Origin: Chromatiales bacterium
GTDB taxonomy: Bacteria; Pseudomonadota; Gammaproteobacteria; CAMYNG01
Reading direction: 5' to 3'
Length of the DNA stretch: 14,679 nucleotides
Assembly (NCBI GenBank): GCA_026990045.1
Contig: JALSIK010000282.1
Span: forward strand, 1-14,679
Part shown: piece by piece, positions 5,788 through 13,616 of the stretch
Layout: each line of letters begins with the position of its first letter
How positions within the stretch are numbered: position 1 is the stretch's first letter
Program-made: the position numbers and the translations under genes
The notes under the pieces: model-generated
What the model was told of the DNA's origin: nothing
Database searches by the model: none
Seen by the model: only the letters and a program-made list of their open reading frames with translations

Positions 5788-7356
5788 ATGGGCCTGCTGC
5801 GTTCCACCGCCGTGGTGGGCGGGATGACCCTGGTCTCGCGCGTCACCGGTTTCCTGCGCGACGTGGTGTTCGCGGTGGTGTTCGGGGCCGGGGCCGGCAC
5901 CGACGCCTTCTTCGTCGCCTTCAAGGTGCCCAACTTCCTGCGCCGGCTGTTCGCCGAGGGGGCCTTCGCCCAGGCCTTCGTGCCGGTGCTGGCCGAGTAC
6001 AAGGCCCGCCGGGGCCGGGACGAGGTGCGCGAGCTGCTGGCCCGCACCGCCGGCACCCTGGCCGTGGTGCTGTTCGGCCTCACCGCGGTGGCGGTGGCGG
6101 CGAGCCCGGTGCTGGTGATGATCTTCGCCCCGGGCTTCCTGGCCGATGCCGGCAAGTTCGAGCTCACCGCGGCCATGCTGCGCCTGACCTTCCCCTACCT
6201 GCTGTTCATCGCGCTCACCGCCCTGGCCGGATCGGTGCTCAACACCTTCGGCCGTTTCGCCGTTCCCGCCGTGACCCCGGTGCTGCTCAACCTGTGCCTC
6301 ATCGCCGCCGCCCTGTGGCTGGCGCCGCGCATGGCCGAGCCGGTGACGGCCCTGGCCTGGGGGGTGTTCGCCGCCGGCATCGCCCAGCTCCTGTTCCAGC
6401 TCCCCGCCCTCCGGCGCGAGGGCCTGCTGGTGGTCCCGCGCTGGGGCTGGCGCCATCCCGGGGTGCAGCGGGTGGTGCGGCTCATGCTCCCGGCCCTGTT
6501 CGGCTCCTCGGTGATGCAGGTGAACCTCCTGTTCGACACCCTCATCGCCTCGTTCCTGGTCTCGGGCTCGGTCACCTGGCTGTTCTTCGCCGACCGCATG
6601 GTGGAGTTCCCGCTGGGTGTGTTCGGCATCGCCCTGGCCACGGTGATCCTGCCCAGCCTGTCGCGGGAACACGCGGCGGACGACCCGCGGGCCTTCTCCC
6701 GCACGCTGGACTGGGCCCTGCGCTGGGTGCTGGTCATCGGTTTCCCCGCGGCGCTGGCCCTGGTGGTGCTGGCGGGGCCCATCATCACCACCCTGTTCCA
6801 GTACGGCGCCTTCGGGCCCTGGGACGCGGCCATGGCCGCGGTGGCGCTCATGGCCTACGGCTTCGGGCTGCTGGGGTTCATCCTGGTCAAGGTGCTGGCC
6901 CCGGGCTACTACGCGCGCCAGGACACCCGCACCCCGGTGCGGGTGGGGCTCATCGCCATGGGGGCCAACATGGGCGCCAACGTGGCCTTCGTGGGGGCCA
7001 TGCTGTGGGCGGGCCTGCCCGGGGCCCACGCCGGCCTGGCCCTGGCCACCACCGCCTCGTCGTTTCTCAACGCCGGCCTGCTCCTGCGCGGCCTGCGCCG
7101 GGCCGGGGTGTACGTGCCCGGGCCCGGGTGGCGGGCGCTGGCGGCGCAGGTGGCGGCCGCGGGCGCGGCCATGACGGGGCTGCTGTGGTGGCTGGCGGGG
7201 GAGCCGGGGCAGTGGCTGGGCGGCGACCCGGCCTGGCGTGCCGGGCGCCTGGCCCTGTGCGTGGCGGCGGGGGCGGCGGTGTACTTCGGGGTCCTTCTGG
7301 CGGCCGGCTGGCGGCTGTCGGCCCTGCGCCGGCCCGGCTCCGGGCAGGCCCGCTAG
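5788..7356 (+). CDS. murJ: Lipid II flippase MurJ (MviN family)
   Basis: The 522-residue, multi-helix membrane protein fits the 14-helix MurJ/MviN family, which moves lipid II across the inner membrane for peptidoglycan synthesis. The N-terminal signature is intact: SRVTGFLRD, GTDAFFVAFKVPNF and LRRLFAEGAFAQAFVPVL. Arginines essential in E. coli MurJ are at the same numbers (R18, R24, R52 and R270 in FADRMVEFPLG), and D39 is present. The ATG at 5788 has GGAGCG at 5776-5781. The gene is divergent from rpsT and leads the ribF-ileS-lspA-fkpB-ispH cluster, a common gammaproteobacterial order. It ends 78 bases before ribF. Confidence 0.97.
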   Translation: MGLLRSTAVVGGMTLVSRVTGFLRDVVFAVVFGAGAGTDAFFVAFKVPNFLRRLFAEGAFAQAFVPVLAEYKARRGRDEVRELLARTAGTLAVVLFGLTAVAVAASPVLVMIFAPGFLADAGKFELTAAMLRLTFPYLLFIALTALAGSVLNTFGRFAVPAVTPVLLNLCLIAAALWLAPRMAEPVTALAWGVFAAGIAQLLFQLPALRREGLLVVPRWGWRHPGVQRVVRLMLPALFGSSVMQVNLLFDTLIASFLVSGSVTWLFFADRMVEFPLGVFGIALATVILPSLSREHAADDPRAFSRTLDWALRWVLVIGFPAALALVVLAGPIITTLFQYGAFGPWDAAMAAVALMAYGFGLLGFILVKVLAPGYYARQDTRTPVRVGLIAMGANMGANVAFVGAMLWAGLPGAHAGLALATTASSFLNAGLLLRGLRRAGVYVPGPGWRALAAQVAAAGAAMTGLLWWLAGEPGQWLGGDPAWRAGRLALCVAAGAAVYFGVLLAAGWRLSALRRPGSGQAR

Positions 7357-7365
7357 CAGGCGGTT

Positions 7366-7396
7366 TTGCAACGGCCGGGTAACACCTTGTTATACT
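7366..7396 (+). promoter_or_regulatory. Possible promoter between murJ and ribF
   Basis: TTGCAA (7366-7371) and TATACT (7391-7396, 5/6 to -10 consensus) are separated by 19 bases, a little long. Start would be near 7403, about 30 bases before the ribF ATG. It could give the ribF-ispH cluster its own transcript independent of murJ. Confidence 0.5.
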
Positions 7397-7434
7397 TGGC
7401 CGCTTTTGAGGCGGCGCGTGGTAACCTGCCCCCG

Positions 7435-8385
7435 ATGGAACTCATTCGCGGTCTGCACAACCTGCGGCCCCGCCACCGGGGCAGCGTGGCCACCATCGGC
7501 AACTTCGACGGCGTGCACCTGGGCCACCAGGCGGTCATCGGCCGGCTGGCCGAGCGTGGTGCCGAGCTGGGCGTGCCGGCGACGGTGATCACCTTCGAGC
7601 CCCAGCCGCTGGAATACTTCGCTCCCGGCCGCGTGCCGCCGCGGCTGCAGCGGTTCCGGGAGAAGATGGAGACCCTGCGCCGGTTCGCGGTGGACCGGGT
7701 GCTGGTGCTGCCCTTCAACCGGCGGCTGGCGGAGATGACGGCGGAGGCGTTCATCCGGCGGGTGCTGGTGGACGGGCTGGGGGTGCGCTACCTGGTGGTG
7801 GGCGACGACTTCCGCTTCGGCCGCGGGCGCGAGGGCGACTTCGCCATGCTCGAGGCCGCGGGCCGGGAGCACGGGTTCACCGTGGCCCACCTGCACAGCT
7901 TCTGCGTGGACGGCGAGCGGGTGAGCAGCACCCGCATCCGCCGGGCCCTGGAGGCGGGTGACCTGGCCACGGCCGAGCGCCTGCTGGGGCGGCGCTATTG
8001 CATGAGCGGGCGGGTGGCCCACGGCGACAAGCTGGGGCGCGAGCTGGGCTTTCCCACCGCCAACATCCACCTGCACCGCAAGGCCTCGCCGCTGGAGGGG
8101 ATCTTCGCGGTGGAGGTGTTCGGGCTGGAGCGGGAACCCTGGCCGGCGGTGGCGAGCCTGGGCAACCGGCCCACGGTGGACGGCACCCGCACCGTGCTGG
8201 AGGTGCACCTGTTCGATTTCGACGGCGACCTCTACGGCCGCCACCTGCAGGTGAGCTTCCTGCACAAGCTGCGCGACCAGGAAAAGTTCGACTCCCTGGC
8301 CGCCCTGCAGGCGCAGATCGCGGCCGACGTGGCGGCCACGCGCGCGTTCTTCGACCGCTGGTACGCGCAGGACGCGTGCCGGTGA
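7435..8385 (+). CDS. ribF: Bifunctional riboflavin kinase/FAD synthetase
   Basis: The 316-residue enzyme makes FMN from riboflavin and then FAD. The N-terminal adenylyltransferase half shows GNFDGVHLGH (22-31), FEPQPLEYF, GDDFRFGRGREGDF (from 123) and SSTRIR (from 164). The C-terminal riboflavin-kinase half shows GRELGFPTAN (about 201-210), with a PT motif for nucleotide/Mg binding, and EVHLFDFDGDLYG. Length matches E. coli RibF (about 313). The frame is open back to 7366, but family alignment (MELIRGLHNL) puts the start at ATG 7435. No clear Shine-Dalgarno precedes it; the nearest purine-rich stretch is about 20 bases away. ileS starts 30 bases downstream. Confidence 0.97.
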   Translation: MELIRGLHNLRPRHRGSVATIGNFDGVHLGHQAVIGRLAERGAELGVPATVITFEPQPLEYFAPGRVPPRLQRFREKMETLRRFAVDRVLVLPFNRRLAEMTAEAFIRRVLVDGLGVRYLVVGDDFRFGRGREGDFAMLEAAGREHGFTVAHLHSFCVDGERVSSTRIRRALEAGDLATAERLLGRRYCMSGRVAHGDKLGRELGFPTANIHLHRKASPLEGIFAVEVFGLEREPWPAVASLGNRPTVDGTRTVLEVHLFDFDGDLYGRHLQVSFLHKLRDQEKFDSLAALQAQIAADVAATRAFFDRWYAQDACR

Positions 8386-8415
8386 ACGATGCCCAATGAC
8401 CACAGGCGGTGACCC

Positions 8416-11268
8416 GTGAGCGACTACAAGGACACCCTCAATCTTCCCCGCACCGACTTCCCCATGCGCGGCAACCTGGCGCAGCGGGAGCCGGACCAGG
8501 TCCGGGCCTGGCGCGAGAACCGGCTCTACGAGCGGCTGCGCGAGCACTGCCGGGGCCGGCCCCGGTTCCTGCTCCACGACGGTCCGCCCTATGCCAACGG
8601 CGACATCCACATCGGCCACGCGGTCAACAAGATCCTCAAGGACATCATCGTCAAGGCGCGTACCCTGTCCGGGTTCGATGCGCCCTTCGTCCCCGGCTGG
8701 GACTGCCACGGCCTGCCCATCGAGCTGCAGGTGGAGCGCGAGGTGGGCAAGCCGGGGGTGGCGGTGAGCCCGGCGGAGTTCCGCCGGGCCTGCCGCGACT
8801 ACGCCGCGCGCCAGGTGGACGGCCAGCGCGAGGATTTCCGCCGCCTGGGCGTGCTGGGCGACTGGGAGCGGCCGTACCTCACCATGGACTTCCGGTTCGA
8901 GGCCGACATCATCCGGGCCCTGGCCCGCATCGTCGCCAACGGCCACCTGCACAAGGGCGCCAAGCCGGTGCACTGGTGCATCGACTGCGGCTCGGCCCTG
9001 GCCGAGGCGGAGGTGGAGTACGAGGACAAGACCTCGCCCGCCATCGACGTGCGCTTCGCCGTCCAGGAGGCGCCGGCCCTGTTCGCCCGCTGCCGCGCCG
9101 AGGGGGAGGACCATGGCGAGGGCACGCTGTCGGTGGTCATCTGGACCACCACCCCCTGGACCCTGCCTGCCAACCGCGCGGTGGCGGTGCACCCGGGGCT
9201 CGAATACGTGGTGGTGCAGACCGCCGGCGTGGGCGGGCATCCCCCGGAGCGGCTGATCCTGGCCGAGGCCCTGCTGGCCGACTGCATGGCCCGCTGGGAG
9301 GTGTCCGACTACCGGGTCGTGGCCCGCTGCAAGGGGGCGGAACTGGAGGGCCTGAAGCTGGCCCACCCCTTCTACGACCGAGAGGTGCCCGTCATCCTGG
9401 GCGAGCACGTGACCACCGAGGCCGGCACCGGCTGCGTCCACACCGCGCCCGGCCACGGCCAGGACGACTTCGTCGTGGGCCAGCGTTACCATCTCAAGGT
9501 GGACAACCCCGTGGGCCCGGACGGGCGGTTCCTGCCCGGGACCCCGCTGTTCGCCGGCGAGCACGTGTTCGAGGCCAACGACGCCATCATCGAGCGCCTG
9601 CGCATGGACAACGCCCTGGTCCACGAGACCGCCCTGCGCCACAGCTATCCCCACTGCTGGCGCCACAAGACGCCCATCATCTTCCGCGCCACGCCCCAGT
9701 GGTTCATCAGCATGGACCAGGCCGGGCTGCGGCAGCGGGCGCTGGACGCCATCGGCCGCACGCGCTGGATGCCGGAATGGGGCGAGGCCCGCATCCGCGG
9801 CATGGTGGAGAACCGGCCCGACTGGTGCATCTCGCGCCAGCGCACCTGGGGCGTGCCCATCACCCTGTTCGTGCACCGGCAGACGGGCAAGTTGCACCCG
9901 GACACGGAGGCGCTCATGGAACGGGTGGCGCAGCGGGTGGAGAAAAAGGGCATCGATGCCTGGTTCGATCTCGATCCCGCCGAGCTGCTGGGGGACGAGG
10001 CCGGCGAGTACGAGAAGGTGACCGATACCCTGGACGTGTGGTTCGACTCCGGCGTCACCCATTACGCGGTGCTGGAACGGCGCGAGGGGATCGACGCCTT
10101 CCCCGCCGCCGATCTCTACCTGGAGGGGTCGGACCAGCACCGCGGCTGGTTCCAGTCGTCCCTGCTCACCTCGGTGGCCATGCGCGGGGTGGCCCCGTAC
10201 AAGTCGGTGCTCACCCATGGCTTCACCGTGGACGCCAGGGGACAGAAGATGTCCAAGTCGCGGGGCAACGTGGTGGCGCCGCAGAAGGTGGTCAGCACGC
10301 TGGGGGCGGACATCCTCCGCCTGTGGGTGGCGGCCACGGACTACCGCGGCGAGATGAGCGTCTCCGACGAGATCCTCAAGCGCATGAGCGATGCCTACCG
10401 CCGCATCCGCAACACCGCCCGCTACCTGCTGGCCAACCTGGACGGCTTCGACCCGGGCCGCCACCAGGTGCCGGCGCAGGACATGGTGGCGCTGGACCGG
10501 TGGGCCGTGCGCCGCACCGCCGCCCTGCAGGCCCGGGTGCTGCAGGCCTACGACGCCTGCGAGTTCCATCACTTCTACCAGAAGGTGCACAACTTCTGTG
10601 CCGTGGACCTGGGCAGCTTCTACCTCGACGTGATCAAGGACCGCCAGTACACCATGCGGCGCGACTCGGTGGCCCGGCGCTCGGCCCAGACCGCCATGTA
10701 CCACGTGGCCGAGGCCCTGGTGCGATGGCTGGCACCGGTGCTGTCCTTCACCGCCGAGGAGATCTGGCGCCACCTGCCGGGCGAGCGGGCCGACTCGGTA
10801 TTCTTCGCCACCTGGCACGCGCTGCCGGACATGGCCGTGTCCGGCGAGCCCGTGCCCGACGATGACTGGGCGCGCATCCTGGAGGTGCGGGAGGCGGTGT
10901 CCAAGGAGCTGGAGCGGCTGCGCGTGGCCGGGGAGATCGGCGCCTCGCTGGATGCCGAGGTGGACCTCTACTGCGGGCGCGAGATCCACGACGTCCTGGA
11001 GCGGCTGGGCGACGAGCTGCGCTTCGTCTTCATCACCTCCGGGGCGCGCGTGCACCTGGTGGTGGACACCCCCCCGCCGGAGGCCATGCACTTCACCCTG
11101 TCCTCCCGCGACGAGGTGTGGGTGGCGGTGGCCGCCTCGCCCCATCCCAAGTGCGTGCGCTGCTGGCACCACCGCCCCGACGTGGGGCGCCACCCGGACC
11201 ACCCGGAGCTGTGCGGCCGCTGCGTGGACAACGTCGCCGGCACCGGCGAGACGCGGCGGTTCGCCTGA
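8416..11268 (+). CDS. ileS: Isoleucyl-tRNA synthetase
   Basis: The 950-residue class I synthetase charges tRNA-Ile and edits valine. The HIGH motif is at 65-68 (GDIHIGHA) and KMSKS at 611-615. The CP1 editing domain lies between them, with the WTTTPWTLPANRA signature and the GTGCVHTAPGHGQDDF segment. The C-terminus has a zinc-finger pattern, CVRC (C913, C916) and CGRC (C933, C936), as in the E. coli-type enzyme. It starts with GTG at 8416, preceded by AGGCGGTGA (8404-8412). Length is close to E. coli IleRS (938). It overlaps the lspA start by one base, in the usual ileS-lspA pairing. Confidence 0.98.
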   Translation: MSDYKDTLNLPRTDFPMRGNLAQREPDQVRAWRENRLYERLREHCRGRPRFLLHDGPPYANGDIHIGHAVNKILKDIIVKARTLSGFDAPFVPGWDCHGLPIELQVEREVGKPGVAVSPAEFRRACRDYAARQVDGQREDFRRLGVLGDWERPYLTMDFRFEADIIRALARIVANGHLHKGAKPVHWCIDCGSALAEAEVEYEDKTSPAIDVRFAVQEAPALFARCRAEGEDHGEGTLSVVIWTTTPWTLPANRAVAVHPGLEYVVVQTAGVGGHPPERLILAEALLADCMARWEVSDYRVVARCKGAELEGLKLAHPFYDREVPVILGEHVTTEAGTGCVHTAPGHGQDDFVVGQRYHLKVDNPVGPDGRFLPGTPLFAGEHVFEANDAIIERLRMDNALVHETALRHSYPHCWRHKTPIIFRATPQWFISMDQAGLRQRALDAIGRTRWMPEWGEARIRGMVENRPDWCISRQRTWGVPITLFVHRQTGKLHPDTEALMERVAQRVEKKGIDAWFDLDPAELLGDEAGEYEKVTDTLDVWFDSGVTHYAVLERREGIDAFPAADLYLEGSDQHRGWFQSSLLTSVAMRGVAPYKSVLTHGFTVDARGQKMSKSRGNVVAPQKVVSTLGADILRLWVAATDYRGEMSVSDEILKRMSDAYRRIRNTARYLLANLDGFDPGRHQVPAQDMVALDRWAVRRTAALQARVLQAYDACEFHHFYQKVHNFCAVDLGSFYLDVIKDRQYTMRRDSVARRSAQTAMYHVAEALVRWLAPVLSFTAEEIWRHLPGERADSVFFATWHALPDMAVSGEPVPDDDWARILEVREAVSKELERLRVAGEIGASLDAEVDLYCGREIHDVLERLGDELRFVFITSGARVHLVVDTPPPEAMHFTLSSRDEVWVAVAASPHPKCVRCWHHRPDVGRHPDHPELCGRCVDNVAGTGETRRFA

Positions 11269-11759
11269 TGGCTTGGCGTCCCGGACCCATGCTGCCCTGG
11301 GCGCTCGTGGCGGTGCCGGTGGTGGCACTGGACCAGCTCACCAAGCGCCTGGCGCTGGAGCTGCTGGTGCCTCACCAGCCGGTGCCGGTGGTGCCCGGCT
11401 TCAATCTCACCCTCATGTTCAACACCGGCGCCGCCTTCAGCTTCCTGGCCGGGGCCTCCGGCTGGCAGCGCTGGTTCTTCACCGCCGTGGCGCTGGTGGT
11501 GAGCGCGGCCATCGTGGTGTGGCTGCAGCGGCTGCCGGCGGGCAGCCGCTGGCTGGCGGCGGCCCTGGGGCTCATCCTGGGCGGGGCCCTGGGCAATCTC
11601 TGGGACCGGCTGGTTCTGGGTCATGTGGTTGATTTCATAGACATTTACTACGGCCGCTGGTCATGGCCCGCCTTCAACCTGGCCGATTCCGCCATCACCG
11701 TGGGGGCGGTGATGCTGGTGATCGACGCCCTGCGGGCGCGGCGACGGGGCCAGGCATGA
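11268..11759 (+). CDS. lspA: Lipoprotein signal peptidase (signal peptidase II)
   Basis: The 163-residue inner-membrane aspartyl protease cleaves the signal peptide of prolipoproteins after lipidation. Four hydrophobic segments fit the family (about 9-27, 68-87, 96-112 and 139-156). Conserved blocks are DQLTK (22-26), NTGAAFSFL (52-60), GNLWDRLVLGHVVDF with catalytic D122, and FNLADSAI with catalytic D140. The ATG at 11268-11270 overlaps the ileS TGA (TGATG), indicating translational coupling. The frame is open further upstream but would lie inside ileS. fkpB starts 4 bases after the stop. Confidence 0.97.
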   Translation: MAWRPGPMLPWALVAVPVVALDQLTKRLALELLVPHQPVPVVPGFNLTLMFNTGAAFSFLAGASGWQRWFFTAVALVVSAAIVVWLQRLPAGSRWLAAALGLILGGALGNLWDRLVLGHVVDFIDIYYGRWSWPAFNLADSAITVGAVMLVIDALRARRRGQA

Positions 11760-11763
11760 GATA

Positions 11764-12240
11764 ATGACGGGCATGCAGACCCTGGACGACGATCAGATCC
11801 GTCCCGGCAGCCGCGTGACCATGCACTACACGGTGCGGCTGGAGGACGGCATGGTGGCCGACACCTCGCGGGAAGGCGAGCCGCTCACCTTCACCCTGGG
11901 CGACGGCAGCGTGGTGCCGGGCCTGGAGCTGGCCCTCTATGGCCTGCGCGCGGGCGACACCCAGACCCTGGCCATCGCGCCCCAGGACGCCTTCGGCTTC
12001 CGCGATCCCGACAACGTCCATACCCTGCCGCGCAGCGAGTTTCCCGCTGACATGGCGCTCGAGGAGGGGCTCATCGTGGAGTTCGCCACCCCCTCCGGCG
12101 AGACCACGCCGGGCGCGGTGCGGCGCGTCGGGGACGACGAGGTGGAGGTGGACTTCAACCATCCCCTGGCGGGACACGAGATCACCTTCGAGGTGGAGAT
12201 CCTCTCGGTGTCGCCGCCGGCGGCGGACGGCGGGGACTGA
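11764..12240 (+). CDS. fkpB: FKBP-type peptidyl-prolyl isomerase, SlpA/FkpB type
   Basis: The 158-residue protein belongs to the short SlyD/SlpA branch of FKBPs, cytoplasmic prolyl isomerases with an inserted chaperone flap (about 78-132). Visible features are VTMHYTVRLEDGMVADTS, a GDGSVVPGLELALYGLRAGD core and the hallmark VDFNHPLAGHEITFEVEIL near the C-terminus. The metal-binding His-rich tail of SlyD is absent, which supports FkpB/SlpA. The position between lspA and ispH is conserved from E. coli to Pseudomonas. The start is ATG 11764 or the in-frame ATG at 11773; neither has a good ribosome-binding site, so coupling to lspA is likely. Confidence 0.94.
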   Translation: MTGMQTLDDDQIRPGSRVTMHYTVRLEDGMVADTSREGEPLTFTLGDGSVVPGLELALYGLRAGDTQTLAIAPQDAFGFRDPDNVHTLPRSEFPADMALEEGLIVEFATPSGETTPGAVRRVGDDEVEVDFNHPLAGHEITFEVEILSVSPPAADGGD

Positions 12241-12244
12241 GGCC

Positions 12245-13177
12245 GTGCGCATCCTGCTGGCCAATCCCCGCGGTTTCTGCGCCGGCGTGGACCGCGCCAT
12301 CGAGATCGTGGAGCGGGCGCTGGAACTGTTCGGCGCGCCGGTGTACGTGCGCCACGAGGTGGTGCACAACCGGTTCGTGGTGTCCTCGCTGCGCGGCCGC
12401 GGCGCGGTGTTCGTGGAAGAGCTGGACGAGGTGCCCGACGGCGCCATCGTGGTGTTCAGCGCCCACGGCGTCCCGCGGCGGGTGCGCGAGGCGGCCGAGG
12501 CGCGGGGGCTGCGCGTGTTCGACGCCACCTGCCCGCTGGTGACCAAGGTCCACCTGGAGGTGCTGCGCTTCCTGCGCGACGGCCGTGACTGCATCCTCAT
12601 CGGCCATGCCGGCCATCCCGAGGTGGAGGGCACCATGGGCCAGGTGGATCCCGGCGACAGCGGCCGCATCCACCTGGTGGAGCGGCCGGAGGACGTGGCC
12701 CGCCTGCCGGTGACGCCTGGCACGCCGCTGGCCTACGTGACCCAGACCACCCTGTCCCTGGACGACACCCGCGAGGTGGTGGCCGCCCTGCGCCGGCGCT
12801 TTCCCGCCATCGCGGGCCCGCGCAAGGACGACATCTGTTACGCCACCCAGAACCGGCAGGAGGCGGTCAAGGCCCTGGCCGGTGCCTGCGACCTGGTGCT
12901 GGTGGTGGGCTCGCCCAACAGCTCCAACTCCAACCGCCTGCGCGAGGTGGCCGAGCGCGCCGGCGTCCCGGCCCGCCTGGTGGACGGCCCGGGGGACCTG
13001 CGGCGGGAATGGTTCGACGGCATCGGCACGGTGGGCCTCACCGCCGGGGCCTCGGCCCCCGAGGTGCTGGTGGAACGGGTCGTCGAACGCCTGCGCCAGT
13101 GGGGCGGCGGGCCGCCGGAGGAGTTCAGCGGGCGCGAGGAGACCGTGTCCTTCTCCCTGCCCCAGGCGCTCCAGTGA
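12245..13177 (+). CDS. ispH: 4-hydroxy-3-methylbut-2-enyl diphosphate reductase
   Basis: The 310-residue iron-sulfur enzyme performs the last step of the MEP pathway, giving IPP and DMAPP. The three cluster cysteines are C12 (PRGFCAGV), C96 (DATCPLV) and C198 (DDICYATQ). Active-site residues match the family: H41 (RHEVVHN), H74 (SAHGV), H124 and E126 (HAGHPEVEGT), TQTT (166-169), NSSNSN (225-230) and S270. The start is GTG at 12245, four bases after the fkpB stop. The upstream open frame overlaps fkpB and lacks family similarity. It is the last gene of the plus-strand cluster and converges on pilE. Confidence 0.97.
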   Translation: MRILLANPRGFCAGVDRAIEIVERALELFGAPVYVRHEVVHNRFVVSSLRGRGAVFVEELDEVPDGAIVVFSAHGVPRRVREAAEARGLRVFDATCPLVTKVHLEVLRFLRDGRDCILIGHAGHPEVEGTMGQVDPGDSGRIHLVERPEDVARLPVTPGTPLAYVTQTTLSLDDTREVVAALRRRFPAIAGPRKDDICYATQNRQEAVKALAGACDLVLVVGSPNSSNSNRLREVAERAGVPARLVDGPGDLRREWFDGIGTVGLTAGASAPEVLVERVVERLRQWGGGPPEEFSGREETVSFSLPQALQ

Positions 13178-13198
13178 ACCTGATCATTGCCTAAATTT

Positions 13199-13234
13199 CC
13201 TCCCCCTGGGATGAAGGAGTCAGGGGTGGGGAGG
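13199..13234. repeat. Inverted repeat downstream of ispH
   Basis: CCTCCCC (13199-13205) pairs with GGGGAGG (13228-13234), and an inner CCTG/CAGG pair (13205-13208/13221-13224) is possible. It lies 21 bases after the ispH stop and may protect or terminate the transcript, but no T-run follows. Its C-rich/G-rich arms resemble dispersed intergenic repeats of proteobacteria. Confidence 0.5.
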
Positions 13235-13268
13235 GTTGCAGGAGCAGGAAAAAAACCCGTGTTCCGAT

Positions 13269-13398
13269 CCCCTCACCCTGTCCCTCTCCCGGCGGGAGAG
13301 GGGACCGTCTTGTCGCCCTCCGCGGGAGCCCGGCGCCGCCACCGGTTCTTACGTCCCCCTCTCCCCCGCATCGCGGGGGAGAGGGCCGGGGTGAGGGG
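13269..13398. repeat. REPIN-like pair of palindromic repeats
   Basis: Two hairpins stand in mirror orientation. The left is CCCTCTCCC (13282-13290), loop GGC, GGGAGAGGG (13294-13302). The right is a 13-bp stem at 13357-13369 and 13373-13385 with loop ATC. Outside each hairpin is the same flank: CCCCTCACCC at 13269-13278 and its reverse complement GGGTGAGGGG at 13389-13398. The whole 130 bases is therefore one long inverted repeat with a spacer of about 54 bases. This layout matches REP doublets (REPINs), which are mobilised by RAYT transposases and sit in intergenic DNA. No RAYT gene is in the window. Confidence 0.8.
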
Positions 13399-13402
13399 GT
13401 GT

Positions 13403-13424
13403 GCACCGGGCAGCTCCCTGGTGC
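13403..13424. repeat. Short stem-loop next to the REPIN-like element
   Basis: GCACCGGG (13403-13410) pairs with CCTGGTGC (13417-13424) with one G-T pair and a 6-base loop. It adjoins the REPIN-like element. No T-run follows on either strand. The remaining bases from about 13425 to 13560 show no gene or structure I can support. Confidence 0.4.
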
Positions 13425-13561
13425 TCTGCAGGAGACCAGAGGCGAACCTGGATTTCCCCCCTGGGTGCAATGCGCCCGGGGCCTGCTTCCGGCCCCCGGC
13501 CCTGCCATCGAAGCACGGAAACACGATTCATCACGAATTTTATGCAACTGCCGGGTGAAGT

Positions 13562-13588
13562 GAAAAGGGGGCGCCACGCGGCGCCCCT
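13562..13588 (-). terminator. Probable terminator of the pil operon
   Basis: GGGGCGCC (13568-13575) and GGCGCCCC (13580-13587) form an 8-bp GC stem with a 4-base loop. On the minus strand it is followed by a C and then TTTTCACTT. It lies 29 bases after the pilE stop, where an operon terminator is expected. The U-run is short and interrupted. Confidence 0.7.
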
Positions 13589-13616
13589 CTTCCTCATGCC
13601 GTTGCCCGGAATGCGG

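Noticed and set aside
5589..6176. N-terminal extension of rpsT over the rpsT-murJ gap
   Set aside because: It would run through the rpsT promoter and into antisense murJ. The conserved S20 N-terminus starts at the TTG with a strong ribosome-binding site.
7390..11328. Very long minus-strand open frame (about 1300 codons) opposite ribF and ileS
   Set aside because: It is antisense to two certain genes, and its translation is low-complexity His/Gly/Ala/Val/Gln-rich, as expected when GC-rich codons are read backwards. It has no start context or family features.
13187..13597. Several overlapping open frames on both strands in the ispH-pilE gap
   Set aside because: Their predicted peptides are translations of the REP-like palindromes (Pro/Ser/Gly/Arg repeats). 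They lack ribosome-binding sites and family features.
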